From: Patiria miniata | Lineage: Eukaryota > Echinodermata > Asteroidea > Valvatida > Asterinidae | DNA length: 64,000 nucleotides | Reading direction: 5' to 3' | Assembly (NCBI RefSeq): GCF_015706575.1 | Contig: NW_024037048.1 | Coordinates: forward strand, 16,819,512 to 16,883,511 | In this document: in pieces, positions 1-10,904 of the stretch | Numbering within the stretch: the stretch's first letter is position 1 | Layout of the letters: each line of letters begins with the position of its first letter | Notes under the pieces: model-generated | What the model was told of the DNA's origin: nothing | The model's input: only the letters and a program-made list of their open reading frames with translations | The model's database searches: none | Position numbers and translations under genes: made by a program

Positions 1-112
1 TTCTGGATGGCTGCATGTCTAAGGAAACACATGCTTTATATAATGCTCTGTATAATTTTTGTTTGTGAACCCCCCCCCCCCCAACCTCCGCCCCCACCTC
101 CCATCACCCCAG

Positions 113-431
113 GCTTGATCCTACTCATCCCTCACCTCATCTCCATGAAATCCAAATGGGGAAATGCAAGCTGCGCGTCTTTGCCACCACGAGCAAGAAG
201 GAGCAAATGGACAGGGAGAAGATGAACATTGCCAACATGCTCAGCAAGTTCCGCATCAACTGCTCGGACGTGGAGGTCATCCCGGACCTGAACAAGAAGC
301 CCAAGGAGTAGAGCCTGAGACGGTTCAAGGAGCTGTCCAAACCCTGGATGCTGGATGAGGAAGCAGGGGAGACCACGGAGAAGTTTCCTTGGAAGATCAG
401 CAAGGAAGAAGTCACTACGCTCAATGAGAAG
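113..431 (+). pseudogene. SLC12 exon A, copy 1
   Basis: Follows a poly-C tract ending in cccag and ends at gagaag|gtagaa. It encodes the GLILLIPHLIS block, then loses frame by a 2-base deletion at tggggaaatgc compared with tgggagaaatgc in better copies. In the SLC12 frame a TAG (309-311) follows the KKPKE motif. The downstream half (RFKELSKPWMLDEEAGE) stays readable after it. Confidence 0.7.
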
Positions 432-685
432 GTAGAATCTCCTTCTTGCACTCGAGCAACCCCCCCCCCCCCCCTCCACAGAGAAAACTATAAACGAGGG
501 CCATTTGGGCGCCATCATGGCTTATAAATGCTGGTTCCAAATACACGATAACCAGCATGAGTGAACCAGTGAAGTGTCCCTCATTCCAGCTTCTGCTTGT
601 TTGACTATAAAGCGCCCTCTTTCGTCCATGCATGGAGACAATACACTTAGAGCTCTTCCCAGTACCCACTTTATACGGAAGATGG

Positions 686-1038
686 ATAGTGCCACTCAAT
701 GAGTGTGAATATTTTTTCGTTGGTGTGTGTGAAAAATTATTTTTTTGTACAGCGGCCGCCACTTATTATGTGGCGGCCATCAGATAATAAGTGGCGGCCG
801 CTGTACAAAAAAAAATATATTCACACTTTTTTATGTGGCGGCTGCCACTTATTAACTGGCGGCCGCCACATAAAAAAGTGTGAATATATTTTTTTTGTTC
901 GTGTGTAAATATTTTTTTTGTACAGCGGCCGCCAATTATTATTTCGCGGCCGCCACATAATAAGTGGCGGCCGCTGTACAAAAAAAATATTCCCACACGC
1001 ACCAAAGAAATATATTCACACTCATTGAGTGGCACTAT
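686..1038. mobile_element. MITE-like element with GCGGCCGC-rich palindromic interior, copy 1
   Basis: Ends are perfect 26-bp inverted repeats beginning atagtgccactcaatg. The interior is a nest of shorter inverted repeats built from gtgtgaatat, T-runs, tgtacagcggccgcca and cttatta. It lies in the intron between exons A1 and B1 and has no coding capacity. Two relatives with different interiors lie at 37984 and 44158. No target duplication is certain. Confidence 0.85.
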
Positions 1039-1365
1039 CTGTCTTCCGTAACTTAACGTGTAGTACCTAGTTTTTGTGATTTCAACATACAGGGTGAGCA
1101 GAATATTTCGATGAGTATTTTGAGTACCGAAATGTGTACTCACAGACTTTGCGGAATGAATTTTGATGAACAGTTTGAGTAAAATGCTAGCAGGTCTTTA
1201 AAGAATTGAGTCAAAGTCGCAAAATGTATAACAAGATCATTAAACCAGATTTGTCCAGGTTTCTAGCTTTTTTTCAGCACTAGCGTTGGTATATTCCAAG
1301 ACCTGGACACGATTTATTTAGAGCAAATGCATTCAAATTTTCCTTCCTGATTGGTTTCCGTCTAG

Positions 1366-1511
1366 ATTGGTGGGTTGGGTAAGATCAAGACCAACACAAT
1401 CACCAAGGAGCTCTCCAAACCCTGGATGCTGGATGAGGAAGCAGCCTGGAGACCATGGAGAAGCTTCCTTGGAAAATCAGCAAGGAAGAAGTCACCACGC
1501 TCAAAGAGAAG
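1366..1511 (+). pseudogene. SLC12 exon B, copy 1
   Basis: Acceptor ttccgtctag and donor gagaag|gtagaa. From the acceptor it reads IGGLGKIKTNTITKELSK then PWMLDEEA, related to the second half of exon A. A 2-base gain (gcagcctgg versus gcagggg in the clean copy at 42941) breaks the frame before the FPWKISKEE block. Confidence 0.65.
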
Positions 1512-1764
1512 GTAGAATCTCCTCCTTGCGCTCAAGCACCCCCCCTCCTATAGTGAAAACTATAAACTTTATTTTTATTTTTGTGTAAGTTGGTCAGAAG
1601 TGCAGAATGATTCACATGTTAACTAATGCATGCAAAATAGAGAAAAAAAGTAAATTTTAATGACTATCATCCCACCTTATATTTTCAGGCTATAGAAATG
1701 TCAACCCCCCCCCCCCCAAAATAGATTTTTACCTACCCTACCACACAGTTGTTTCTTATATGTA

Positions 1765-2439
1765 GACCAAAAAATATTTGGTCTTTGGTCAGACCAAAGT
1801 TCCGGAATTGACGCGGGGACGAGGCTTTTTTTGTGTGTGTTCTTTTTTTTTTCAAGCTTGGATTGTACAGAAAAGGCCAAGTTCGGGCAAGGACCATTAG
1901 TCGACTAGTGGTTGATTTGTGACGTACCTTACGCCTGCGCACTGATAGCAACATGCGAACGTCTCTAGTCAAATGCTGGTCAAAATGTCATCGCAAAACT
2001 TCCGGATCCTGGCTCTCTGCTAGCGTTATGAATACGCACGGCTATTGGTTACCAGCGAAGCAACCAACCCCAGTAGGCTGGTTCCAAATAGTCGACTAGC
2101 GTAGTCAATCACCGTCGACTAGACAGAGTTCGGGCAAACGTTAGTTAACCATTGGTCAACTATAGTCCTTGTGTGAACTTGGCCCTAGGTGGGGTACTAT
2201 TTTGCTTTTTTGGTGTCCTCATGTACATTGGTGTCCTCCATAATTTGACTTGGTGCTCTCGATGGTGCTCTCTAGCAATTTCCCATTCCTTGGTGCTCTT
2301 TGTTAAAAAAAAAATTGAGGAGATGCGGCAATAGAGGGCGCTGTCGGAGTTACCGCGAAACATTTTGAAAAAAAAAGATTGACGTGCATGATTAAAATCG
2401 ACGCTCGCGCCGACCAGAGACCGACTTTTTTTTTTGGCC
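1765..2439. mobile_element. Non-autonomous DNA transposon, family T, copy 1
   Basis: Starts gaccaaaa and ends ttttttggcc, with the inner motif ggtctttggtc mirrored by gaccagagacc near the right end. It is flanked by TA on both sides (1763-1764, 2440-2441). Paralogous introns without the element (near 38877, 41069 and 43378) have a single uninterrupted site, so the insertion and the TA target duplication are visible directly. No transposase is encoded. The same insertion occurs in the right-hand array at 45269. Confidence 0.85.
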
Positions 2440-2648
2440 TAATAGAAAACACCACACTTTTTGTTCTTGGTTGGCTTTATTATTTTGTTTCAGTGTCCTA
2501 TTCATTTCAGGGAGCCTTTCAGAGATCTCTCAGGTTATTCTGGATGGCTGCATGTCAAAGGGAAATAATGCTCTGTATAATTTTTGTTTGTGAACCCCCC
2601 CCCCTCAGCCCCCACCTCCAACCACCACACCCCCCCCCCCCCCCCCAG

Positions 2649-2968
2649 GCTTGACCCTACTCATCCCAACCTCATCTCCTTGAAATCCAACTGGGAGAAA
2701 TGCAGGCTGCGCGTCTTTGCCACCACGAGCAAGAAGGAGCAAATGGACAGTGAGAAGATGAACATGGCCATCATGCTCAGCAAGTTCCGCATCAACTGCT
2801 CGGACGTGGAGGTCATCCCTGACCTGAACAAGAAGCCCAAGGACTGAGAGCCTGAGACGGTTCAAGGAGCTGTCCAAACCCTGGATGCTGGATGAGGAAG
2901 CAGGGGAGACCACGGAGAAGTTTCCTTGGAAGATCAGCAAGGAGGAAGTCACTACGCTCAACGAGAAG
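2649..2968 (+). pseudogene. SLC12 exon A, copy 2
   Basis: Acceptor at the end of a long C tract, donor gagaag|gtagaa. A 1-base loss (catcccaacc versus catccctcacc) separates the first block from the rest. CRLRVFATTSKKEQMD through VIPDLNKKPKD is readable and then meets TGA (2845-2847), created by one extra base compared with the TAG copies. Directly upstream of exon C, so this is the last A of the array. Confidence 0.7.
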
Positions 2969-3434
2969 GTAGAATCTCCTCCTTGTGCTCAAGCACCCCC
3001 CCCCCCTCCACAGAGAAAACTATAAACGAGGGCCATTTGGGCGCCATCGTGGCTTATAAATGCTGGTTCCAAATACACGATAACCAGCATGAGTGAACCA
3101 GTGAAGTGTCCCTCATTCCGGCTTCTGCTAGTTTGACTATAAAGCGCCCTCTTTTGTCCATGCATGGAGACAATACACTTAAAGTTTTCCCAGTATCCGC
3201 TTTACGCTTAGTCCCTGGTTTGTGTGTTTTTAAGTCCAGCCTTGCAACATCTGTTAATTGTGTCCAACCTTTGACATTCTGGTGGGTGATTTTCAATAAT
3301 GAGATTATCACTTTCAATCCATTTTTCCGTACAACTCTCAGTTCATTTGATTTGCCAAGTGCATGGAACTCCACTTTATTAAACATCAATAAATCACTCC
3401 ATTTTTTTGCCTGAAATCTTTCTTTTTCTTTCAG

Positions 3435-3502
3435 ACCAACAGACAGATGCGGATCCGTGAATTGCTTCTCCAACATTCCCAGGAGGCTCAGCTCATTGTC
3501 AT
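3435..3502 (+). pseudogene. SLC12 exon C, left copy
   Basis: A 68-bp exon with acceptor ttctttcag and donor gtaagt, reading TNRQMRIRELLLQHSQEAQL then IVM. It matches the vertebrate NKCC1 exon TYRQIRLNELLKEHS in position and phase. Splice sites and frame are intact. Its partner at 49204 differs by a few bases. Confidence 0.8.
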
Positions 3503-3804
3503 GTAAGTACACAAAGCCACTACTAACTCAATAGACTCAATTTCATGGTTTAAGCACACAATTCTGTGCTGATGATCTAGCACACTAGCACAGAAATCCT
3601 GCGCTATCCCTGTAAGCACAGAAGTAATCCTCATAACTGATTGTTTACACTTTTGCAAAAGCCGTAATTTCTAAGTGTCATGCAAAAATGTCTGTTGTAG
3701 TGTTGGCGATTCCCATGAACATAATGAGTGGCTAATCTAAGGTCACTTACTAAACAATTACGCAAACCTACTCACTATAGCAGAAACTAGCGTGAAATCC
3801 TAAA

Positions 3805-3942
3805 CAGGGGTGGATCTAACTTTGGCTGGGGGGTGCGATGTCAAGTTGGGGGGGGGGGGAGATCTGGAAAATGTTTAGATTATTTGCGCCGGGGGGGAGG
3901 GGGGGGGGGAGGTGACCGTCTATACATGTAGATCCACCACTG
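3805..3942. mobile_element. Small element with CAGGGGTGGATCTA ends
   Basis: Terminal inverted repeats CAGGGGTGGATCTA and tagatccaccactg, 138 bp, with a G-rich interior. Related ends occur at 58599 and 59219. The terminal pattern resembles hAT-type MITEs, which is inferred from the ends only. It sits in about 690 bp of intron that the right-hand copy lacks after exon C. Confidence 0.6.
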
Positions 3943-4935
3943 TTAAACCACATGCTCGCCATTTGAGAGCTGTGAAAATTACTTTTAATGTCTATAGAGA
4001 TTGCACGATTTTAAGCCAAGTTGTTTTTTTATGGGGGGGGGGGGGGGGTCATTTAGACATGAAAAGGGCACTCGCCAATTCGTGCTGAAGGAACATGTAG
4101 ATAGGTTTTTTTTCACTAGTCACCCGGCCTCCGTAAAATCCAAAAGCGGGGCGTAGGGGGACGGGGCTGGGTACCATCTTCCTATGGGGTGCTTAAACCG
4201 GCAATAATGGCCACTATCAGACAATTAACCTATCACAGTGGAATTGCGTCAACGCAGCTTGTGAAATATTGTCTAAACATGATATACAAATGGACGCGGA
4301 ACGCCAAAATCTGAGACAAACAAAAATTAATGTACAAAATTCCATGAGCCGTTTCGCGGATACCGCCATCTTTGAAATAGGGGGGGGGGGGGCATTACAA
4401 TGAAAAGACATCCCATCATTCTCAGCTACAGTTGCATGATGAGACGTATTTTCATTGTAATGCCTGCCCCCCCCCCCCCCCCCCCCCCCGAAAACAATAA
4501 TTCAAAGATGGTGGTATCAGCGAAAAGGCTTATAGAGTTGTCTAAGGGGCGTGGTTAACTCGCAAACGGCGGTAAGTCAATGGGTGGCGCTTTTCATGGC
4601 GGCACAATTGCTGACGTTTACACGAAATACCAACAATTCTTTCAAAGCCGCTGGCGAAACAAGAAACTTTTTAAACAAAACTAAGGACACTTGTGTAAAA
4701 ACTAAAAGTTTCTTGTGTAAAAAGGGCACTCTACAGAATACTGGGGGGGGGGGGTGTTAACTGCTGGTGCAAAAAATGGGGGCGGGGTGAGCAATAGATC
4801 TAACAGTGCTTATGACCCAGTCTGACTGAGCTACTGTGGTCACCTGATCAAAAGTGGTGATCTGATTGGCCAATGTGCACTGTTGATTGACGTGCAGGAA
4901 GGGTCCATTATAACCTTTTCTTTGATTTCTTGCAG

Positions 4936-5050
4936 GAGTCTACCTATTCCCAGGAAGCGTACTTGTTCAGCTTACATGTACATGTGCCGGCTGGAGACAT
5001 TATCCAAGGATATGCTGTCAGCAGGGATGCCAAATATGGCATCCAAATAA
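4936..5050 (+). pseudogene. SLC12 last exon D, left copy
   Basis: Acceptor ttcttgcag. With the split ATG codon it reads MSLPIPRKRTCSAYMYMCRL then ETLSKDMLSAG, matching NKCC MSLPVARK and YMAWLEALSKD, and ends MPNMASK-stop. The Trp of the MAWLE-type motif is Arg here (Trp in the copy at 49978). The conserved final residues of the family (RGN..VLTFYS) are missing. The TAA stop lies inside an AATAAA (5046-5051). Confidence 0.75.
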
Positions 5051-6477
5051 ACGTCAATACAAAGAAATTCACTTGAAATGATAAAGTGACAAAGGACAAT
5101 TCCAAACAGTTGAAAGACCCTCCTCACTTGAATGGAATTTGTGCTTTGTTTTGATTGATTTCGTTGACATTGTTTCTTTACCATCTAACGGGCTCACACT
5201 TTCACTGATGTTTTCAAAGTGAGTTTCTTGAATGCAATCAAGTAATGCTGATTAAGAACAATGAAAGACTTCAAATAATTTGGAGTCTTTTAATCAAGAA
5301 ACACTTGTCAGACTTTTACGGGCTTTAAAAACAACAGCCAACTCTACTTTTTTCATTACTGTAGGCACGTTTCTGTTTCAACTGAAAGTAATTAAAATCA
5401 TGGGTTTTTTTCATAACGAAGCCAAGCGAAAAAAAGAGAGTATTTATCAACAATGGTGGTGCTTTTGGTAATCCTCAGAATGAGGTTTTATGCATACTGT
5501 TTTCATAGCCAGTCAATTGGACTACTTTTACATAATTCTCACATATTGTAACGTTTAAAATAATGCAATCATTTCATAAAATCCAGTGTGTTCTAATTGC
5601 TGTGAATAGCATTAGAATATTTCAAACAATTGTTAATCCAAATGCCAAGCTTAAAGTCTATAAGAAAATCAGATTTAATCACTCGAGACTTTTTTCGTGA
5701 CATGAAATAAAAATTGATACATACATGGGATTGATTTAATTGACATCATCTGTGCTGGGCATACAGGGAACATATGGCGAAGAAAATAACATGTTACAGT
5801 AAACGCCCTAAAATTATCCAGGTAGGTAGTAGCAAAATATTTTGTTTGTCTGTATGTCTTTTATACTTTGTTTGCTTCAATTAGGATACAGTTATTGTGT
5901 TTAATTAATCTGTTTTAAATACCCAATACTACAAACAAGTTGCATTTGTTTTCGGGGAAAGAAACACGTTATTTTATATGTTGACCATATGTGGCAATAA
6001 AAAAAAATGGCGGTCAGAAACATGGCCTAAAAAATCCAGGTTGGTCGAGATAACACCATAAACACAATTTTTTTAAATTGTTGTTTACTTTTCTGGATAC
6101 ATGGTGGCACTGCTTTATTGCAAAACTTTTGTTTCTAAAAAAAATGATGACCCAGCTTGCTTTAAAAAAATATTCCATCAAAATACTATGGGTACAAAAA
6201 AATCGTTGTCAAAAAACGTAACGCATACTTTTCACTATATCCCAATACTTATGCATAAAGCTAAATATTTTGTTTTGCAAAAAGTCAAAAAAATTGGCAA
6301 ATCCATTGTAGTATACAGATCGGCGCATGCGCAATGCGAAAACATAAATAATAATATTTTGTGACATTGTCATTGATCATTATTTCTTTTAATTCATTGG
6401 TTATTGTTTCGGCAAAATGGAAAGCGATTAAACAAATCAGCATCACGATGCTCGTGTATCTTTATGTGTGGATTGTG
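5051..6477. other. Convergent intergenic spacer, left copy
   Basis: AT-rich DNA between the 3' ends of the SLC12 exons and the C1q gene, collinear with 50084-51535. I see no gene. It contains only short unsupported open frames. Confidence 0.7.
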
Positions 6478-6483
6478 TTTATT
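6478..6483 (-). terminator. Polyadenylation signal AATAAA overlapping the C1q stop codon
   Basis: On the minus strand the final codons CCC GAA TAA are followed by ACA, so AATAAA contains the stop. The same arrangement is found at 51536-51541. It implies a very short 3' UTR; use of the site is inferred. Confidence 0.5.
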
Positions 6484-7279
6484 CGGGGTAAAGGAGGAAG
6501 CCACTGAATGAGGTGTAGTGATAGGAACTACTATACGCCCTACCGTACATCGTGAGATACATCGTATCTCCACGCTGCAGAACCACCACCGCGCTCCCAG
6601 ACACCTGCTCATAGTGACTTGAATCATTGCTATAGCCAGAGACAACCGCGTCGCCGTTCTTCCGGAGATGAACCCACAGCCAGCTGCTGGAAGAATGTTT
6701 GCACACAGAAAACATGAACACGTAGGTGCCCGGCACACCACACGTGAACGTGCCGGTCTCGAGATCGAAGCTGGTACCCGGCAGAAGCGTCTCGGTCGCC
6801 TGGAAGGGCAAACGGGTGCCGTGACTCGTAGAGGTATCCGAGGCGCTCGTCCTCACCACGGTGAATGCTACCCGCTGGTTGGAGTCGTCTGGTGCCTCCC
6901 CTGGCTCACCCTTTTGACCTTTGACACCAGTTTCCCCCGTTGGCCCTACAACCCCTGGGACTCCTCTTGGACCAATTTTTCCGGGCTGGCCTATGCCTTC
7001 GTCCCCTTGAGGCCCAGCTGCTCCACGCTCACCCATAGGTCCAATCGATCCAATATCACCCTTTTGACCTGGCTCGCCCTTTGACCCTGGTTGACCTAAG
7101 GACCCAGGCAGACCTGGTATGCCGGGAATTGCAGCCGACCCCTGGCAGCACATCGGACACGCCTGAGACGCAGGACCATCACCGTCCGAGGCAACCGGCC
7201 CAGTAACGGAAGCTCGGAGGTTGACGGAGTTACCCAGAAGGAGGGCGATTGAAAGAACGGTTGCCAAGAAGATCTTCAT
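6479..7279 (-). CDS. Secreted collagen-like C1q-domain protein, copy 1
   Basis: 266 aa, coding in one exon. Residues 1-24 form a signal peptide ([15 protein letters not shown] core). Cys41, Cys44 and Cys45 (CPMCC) precede the collagen stalk and could link chains. Residues 53-128 are about 25 Gly-X-Y triplets with one interruption (GDE-GI-GQP, 92-97), like the kink of C1q or MBL stalks. Residues 136-266 are a C1q head ending SGFLLYPE, the usual family end. Expected to be a secreted trimeric or multimeric recognition or adhesion protein; the ligand is unknown. The minus-strand sequence before the ATG is a splice acceptor (attctgaacag|AATGAAG), so non-coding leader exons lie upstream. The paralog at 51537-52337 differs mainly in the head. 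Cys193 in the head is Arg in the paralog. Confidence 0.93.
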   Translation of the reverse strand: MKIFLATVLSIALLLGNSVNLRASVTGPVASDGDGPASQACPMCCQGSAAIPGIPGLPGSLGQPGSKGEPGQKGDIGSIGPMGERGAAGPQGDEGIGQPGKIGPRGVPGVVGPTGETGVKGQKGEPGEAPDDSNQRVAFTVVRTSASDTSTSHGTRLPFQATETLLPGTSFDLETGTFTCGVPGTYVFMFSVCKHSSSSWLWVHLRKNGDAVVSGYSNDSSHYEQVSGSAVVVLQRGDTMYLTMYGRAYSSSYHYTSFSGFLLYPE

Positions 7280-7283
7280 TCTG

Positions 7284-7923
7284 TTCAGAATAAAAATAGT
7301 TAAACTGAAACAAATCAGGTGAGAATTTTTTTTAAATAAAATAGTTACAAAAATAGCGACGATCGAGTAGGAAAAAAGGGAAAATGTTGCAACCGGACGC
7401 CACTTTTTTCTTCATTATATCATCTCAATGAATGTCATTCATTGCAAAAATTAAGACATGAATCTGGGACTGAGAAACATTTCCATTTTTGTTAGGAAAT
7501 GCTTGGAACATTTTCTTGATCCTAAATAAACTTTGTACACAATCGCGGAAGTGGCGTCAGGTTGCCACCCTTTTTTTCCGAGAAAAATATTGATGTCGGA
7601 TAAACTGCCGAAATATAGTCTAAAAACTCATGACAATCCGCCAACGGATTTGAAGAAAAAAAAACATAAGATTGAAGAAATCACTATTCAGAATGTGTTC
7701 TTCGTGATAACAGTGGCGTATCAGGGGGCTGGAACTAACATTGATGAAAAGCCTAATTTTTAAAATTGGTTGGCATGGCAACCCATTGAATTGTCTCATA
7801 AAAGTCACCAAATTGCATGCGGATAGGGTGAAGCGCACTGTACTGGATCTGTAATATTTTTTTGGGGGGGGGGGCGGAGCAAATTTCTGCCCTCCCCGGT
7901 CCAGATAGAATCACCACACCCAC
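7284..7923 (-). other. Last leader intron of C1q copy 1
   Basis: Non-coding and AT-rich, with a G tract near 7865. It is bounded by the donor of the 7924-7983 exon and the acceptor before the C1q ATG. No other gene seen. Confidence 0.5.
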
Positions 7924-7983
7924 CTCGATGGTTCTTTCTTGAAGATCAGGTCCAAGAAGAGATCACAATGAGTTCAGTGAAGG
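7924..7983 (-). other. C1q copy 1, leader exon 4 (non-coding)
   Basis: Minus strand: acceptor gtttttcag, 60-bp exon, donor cgag|gtgggt. Stops occur in all frames, so it is 5' UTR. The same exon with the same borders is at 52681-52740. Predicted from splice motifs and conservation only. Confidence 0.6.
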
Positions 7984-8512
7984 CTGAAAAACATACGAAG
8001 GAACACTGATTACCTTTTATACTTTAGTAATAAATAATATTTTATCATTCAATTTAGATAAACTCGTGAGTTTTTTCTCATTTAATTTTGATAGCACAAA
8101 TTGTTTTGATGGCACATTGTTGGATTTCTCACGACATTGACTGATGCTTGAAATTAGTCCAATATTTCTATTGAAACGTTTATTCAAATATTGCCTGCAT
8201 CTACTTATGACGCAGTAGTAAGTCATTCAAATTTCAATGTCACGCCTTGCTCATTCAATATTTAAAAAAATGGGCAAGCGTTTTGAACACCCGGTTGAAT
8301 TTAGCGAAAGTTCACAATTTTTCAGAGTATTTTCATGCACGAGTAAAAAAGTAGGCATCAAAACGTGACTTGTGCCTTGAATTTCTTGCGCTTTGGATTT
8401 CAGTCCCGCTCGAGAATTCAATTTGATGCGTACGTTTGTAAAAGTAGCGCATGTTCAGTGACATAAGTTGCTTAAGATGTTGCGTTATAGTGTTGCAAAT
8501 GACATGGCTTTT

Positions 8513-8780
8513 GAAAAAGTTTGATAAAGGAATTTATAGCTATTTCGAAGAAAATATTGAATGCCTAACAAATTTCAAAACAGAAGTTTGAAAATGTAAG
8601 GTGTCAAAGTGATAGAAGAAAATACATTCTGAGCACTCAAAAGACAGATCTGTAAACCGAAGTGAGCAGTTAGTTTATTGTTGTTATCACTCTGTGGAAA
8701 TAAAAAGAGCGAATTATTAAATTTTCTTTCTTAACGCCAATGCGATTGACGTTTAGCGAATCGCTAATGCCAAATTAAGT
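8513..8780. repeat. Duplicated block flanking the satellite region, left member
   Basis: About 270 bp nearly identical to 10905-11186, in direct orientation. A diverged single counterpart is at about 53540-53860, so this is a local duplication specific to the left locus. The second member abuts the start of the 50-bp satellite. No coding potential. Confidence 0.85.
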
Positions 8781-9248
8781 TGACCCCTAATTTTACTGCA
8801 CTTTCGCTGAATATGAATACTTCCTCTATAACAAATACGCCTACTCGGTGAAAACTCCAATAAAAAATTGAATGATTTTTTTAGCACGAAAAATGCTGTC
8901 CACACGCCTTTTGTTGTTGTAAATATCCCAAAAAATCGAACGCTCTAACTGCGACCATTTGAAGAGTAAACATTGCGACTTCATGAGTAAGTTGCGAAAT
9001 TGGATGGGAAAACTATATTATGATTTACTGACGTTATAAACAATCACAAACGAATAACAACGTGATCAACGAACAACAAAGAATTAGAACGGTAATTGCG
9101 GACACAATTTAGTAAATCATGAGAACATGATTAAGAATATAACATTACATGTATATACATGCTAACTAATCCGCTTAAACAATAACTAGCAATTGATGCA
9201 ATCAATACTTATTTTCATTTAGTTATTTTTTTACTTTTGCGAATCTAA

Positions 9249-9610
9249 GGCCAAAAAAAAAAAAATCGGTCTCTGGTCAGACCAAAGTTCCGGAATTGAC
9301 GCGGCCACGCGGCTTTTTTTTTTTTTCTTCAAGCTTGGATTGTACAGACAAGGTGGGTACTATTTTGCTTTTTTGGTGTCCTCATGTACATTGGTGTCCT
9401 CCATAATTTGCCTTGGTGCTTTCGATCATTTGCCTTGGTGCAATTTCCCATTCCTTGGTGCTCTTTGGTTAAAAACACATTGAGGAGGTGCGGAAATAGA
9501 GGGCGCTGTTGGAGCTACCGCGGAACATTTTGGAAAAAAAAAGATCGACGCGCATGATTAAAATCGACGCGCGCGCTGACCAGAGACCGACTTATTATTT
9601 TTTTGGGGCC
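9249..9610. mobile_element. Non-autonomous DNA transposon, family T, short copy
   Basis: Ends ggccaaaa and ggggcc with the ggtctctggtc / gaccagagacc subterminal pair, flanked by taa on both sides. It shares the left end and most of the right half with 1765-2439 but lacks the middle. The corresponding intron of the right-hand C1q gene (near 54330) lacks it, so it inserted after the block duplication or was lost there. Confidence 0.8.
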
Positions 9611-10376
9611 TAATTGTGAATAGATAAAACAAAATGACAATTAAACTTTAAGTTAGCGTGTTTCGCCATTAGTTCGAGGCACCCTGGAGAATTTGACGAG
9701 GAATCTGATTGTCTGAGAATGAAATCTCAATTGATGGTGTTGCTATACAAAAAATGGCATGTCTAGCAACGGTTTGAGTGTCTGTATTATCAACATTGCT
9801 TTAGTTTAAAGATGCAGTTCCCGTACTACCTTCGAGTTTCACCTCCACAATTTGATTTCAATTGCTATTTTTCTGAAAATATATAATATATTTACTTTTG
9901 AATTAGTAATGGAACGGAAAAAAATCCGACAAAGTTTAGTTACTGAATTATTGCTTCACAAACTTTAAATTATTGGCTGTCAGACAATAATTCGCTTCTC
10001 GCAGGGCGGGTTCAATTGTGCGCAAAAAATGAAAATTCCTTTGGCATGCAGACGCCCAAAATCGGATCAAAGTAGTTGTTTTTACCTTAATAAACAAAAC
10101 ACATATACACATCGACAATTCGTAAGAGAAACAAATCTATTTTGAATAGCAAGGGGTATGCATCCCTTACTTTGAATAAAGGAAATTGAATTTGAATGTA
10201 CATTGGACAAATTCGATCGGAAAACCTATATTAATGATAAATTTCCTTCAAGGACGTTCTCTGTTACAGTTTTGACAACAATGTTTATCGATGCACACAA
10301 AAAGATAAAGTCTGCCATTAAATAAACGCTCAATTCTGACAGTTGTGTGAGGATATGTCAAATAACAGATACTCAC

Positions 10377-10443
10377 CTGAATCAGTGTAACGTTCTTGAA
10401 TTCTCTCACGAAAGGAATCCTCAGCACTCGAGCAGATTGCTGG
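10377..10443 (-). other. C1q copy 1, leader exon 3 (non-coding)
   Basis: Minus strand: acceptor atttgcag|CCAGCAATC, 67 bp, donor ATTCAG|gtgagt. Homologous to leader exon 2 (20474-20534) and to 54600-54661. It holds the shared segment GAGAATTCAAGAACGTT. Predicted from splice motifs and paralogy. Confidence 0.6.
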
Positions 10444-10904
10444 CTGCAAATAATATCAACAAAAACGAGTCATTGAAAGTCAGATGGGAGATAACTTGGG
10501 GTGGTGGGGGAGGCATAGCTGAATTGTATCAGTAAAACGCCGCAAAAAATCTCTGTCGGGTGAAATGTGATTTGGATTGATTATTTATTCCGGTAGGAAT
10601 TCGTTCATCAACGGCCCTGACTAGACTCACGCACGGGCGTTTTTTTTTGGAGAAACATCTAAACAAAAACAAGTTAAAATTAGTTAAGATCATTTGCAAA
10701 TGTACAGAAAGTGTACTTCACAATAGAACTGGTTTCAAACAACCTGTAAAATTATTCCACCTGATTAAACGTAAAATAAAATAAGTAAAATGAAGGCTTT
10801 GCTGTTTTCAAAATAGTGTGCCGGCGGGCACACTCTTTTGCGTGTGTAAGAAACGGCATCCACTTACGATAAAGCAAAAGTTGTGCATACGCATACATTG
10901 AGGA

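Larger units (their letters stand above)
1..5050 (+). pseudogene. SLC12 (NKCC/NCC-like) C-terminal exon cluster, left copy
   Basis: Remains of the cytoplasmic C-terminal domain of an electroneutral Na-K-Cl or Na-Cl cotransporter. Exons in order are A (113-431), B (1366-1511), A (2649-2968), C (3435-3502) and D (4936-5050). Conceptual pieces match the vertebrate NKCC tail in order: GLTLLIPHLIS, CKLRVF, MLSKFRINCSDVEVIPDLN, ELSKPWML, FPWKISKEEV, RIRELLLQHS and MSLPIPRK. Exons for the membrane domain are absent and the cluster is cut by the window edge. Both A copies and the B copy are out of frame or stopped. The last exon ends before the usual conserved C-terminal VLTFYS-type end. I read it as a decayed exon array, though unseen upstream exons could belong to a live gene. 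It converges on the C1q gene, tail to tail. Confidence 0.75.

Noticed and set aside
164-358. Recurrent frames MQAARLCHHEQEGANGQGED and relatives (164, 37460, 41341, 43632, 48466)
   Set aside because: Alternative frame of SLC12 exon A; recurs only because the exon recurs.
132-518. Minus-strand frames rich in LLLARGGKDAQ over each SLC12 A exon
   Set aside because: Antisense of the A exons, extended through poly-C into glycine runs; no independent support.
2584-2654. Proline- or glycine-rich peptides
   Set aside because: Translation of C/G homopolymers.
6668-7084. 138-aa plus-strand frame over the C1q gene (also 51738-52142)
   Set aside because: Antisense shadow of a confident coding exon with collagen and C1q domains.
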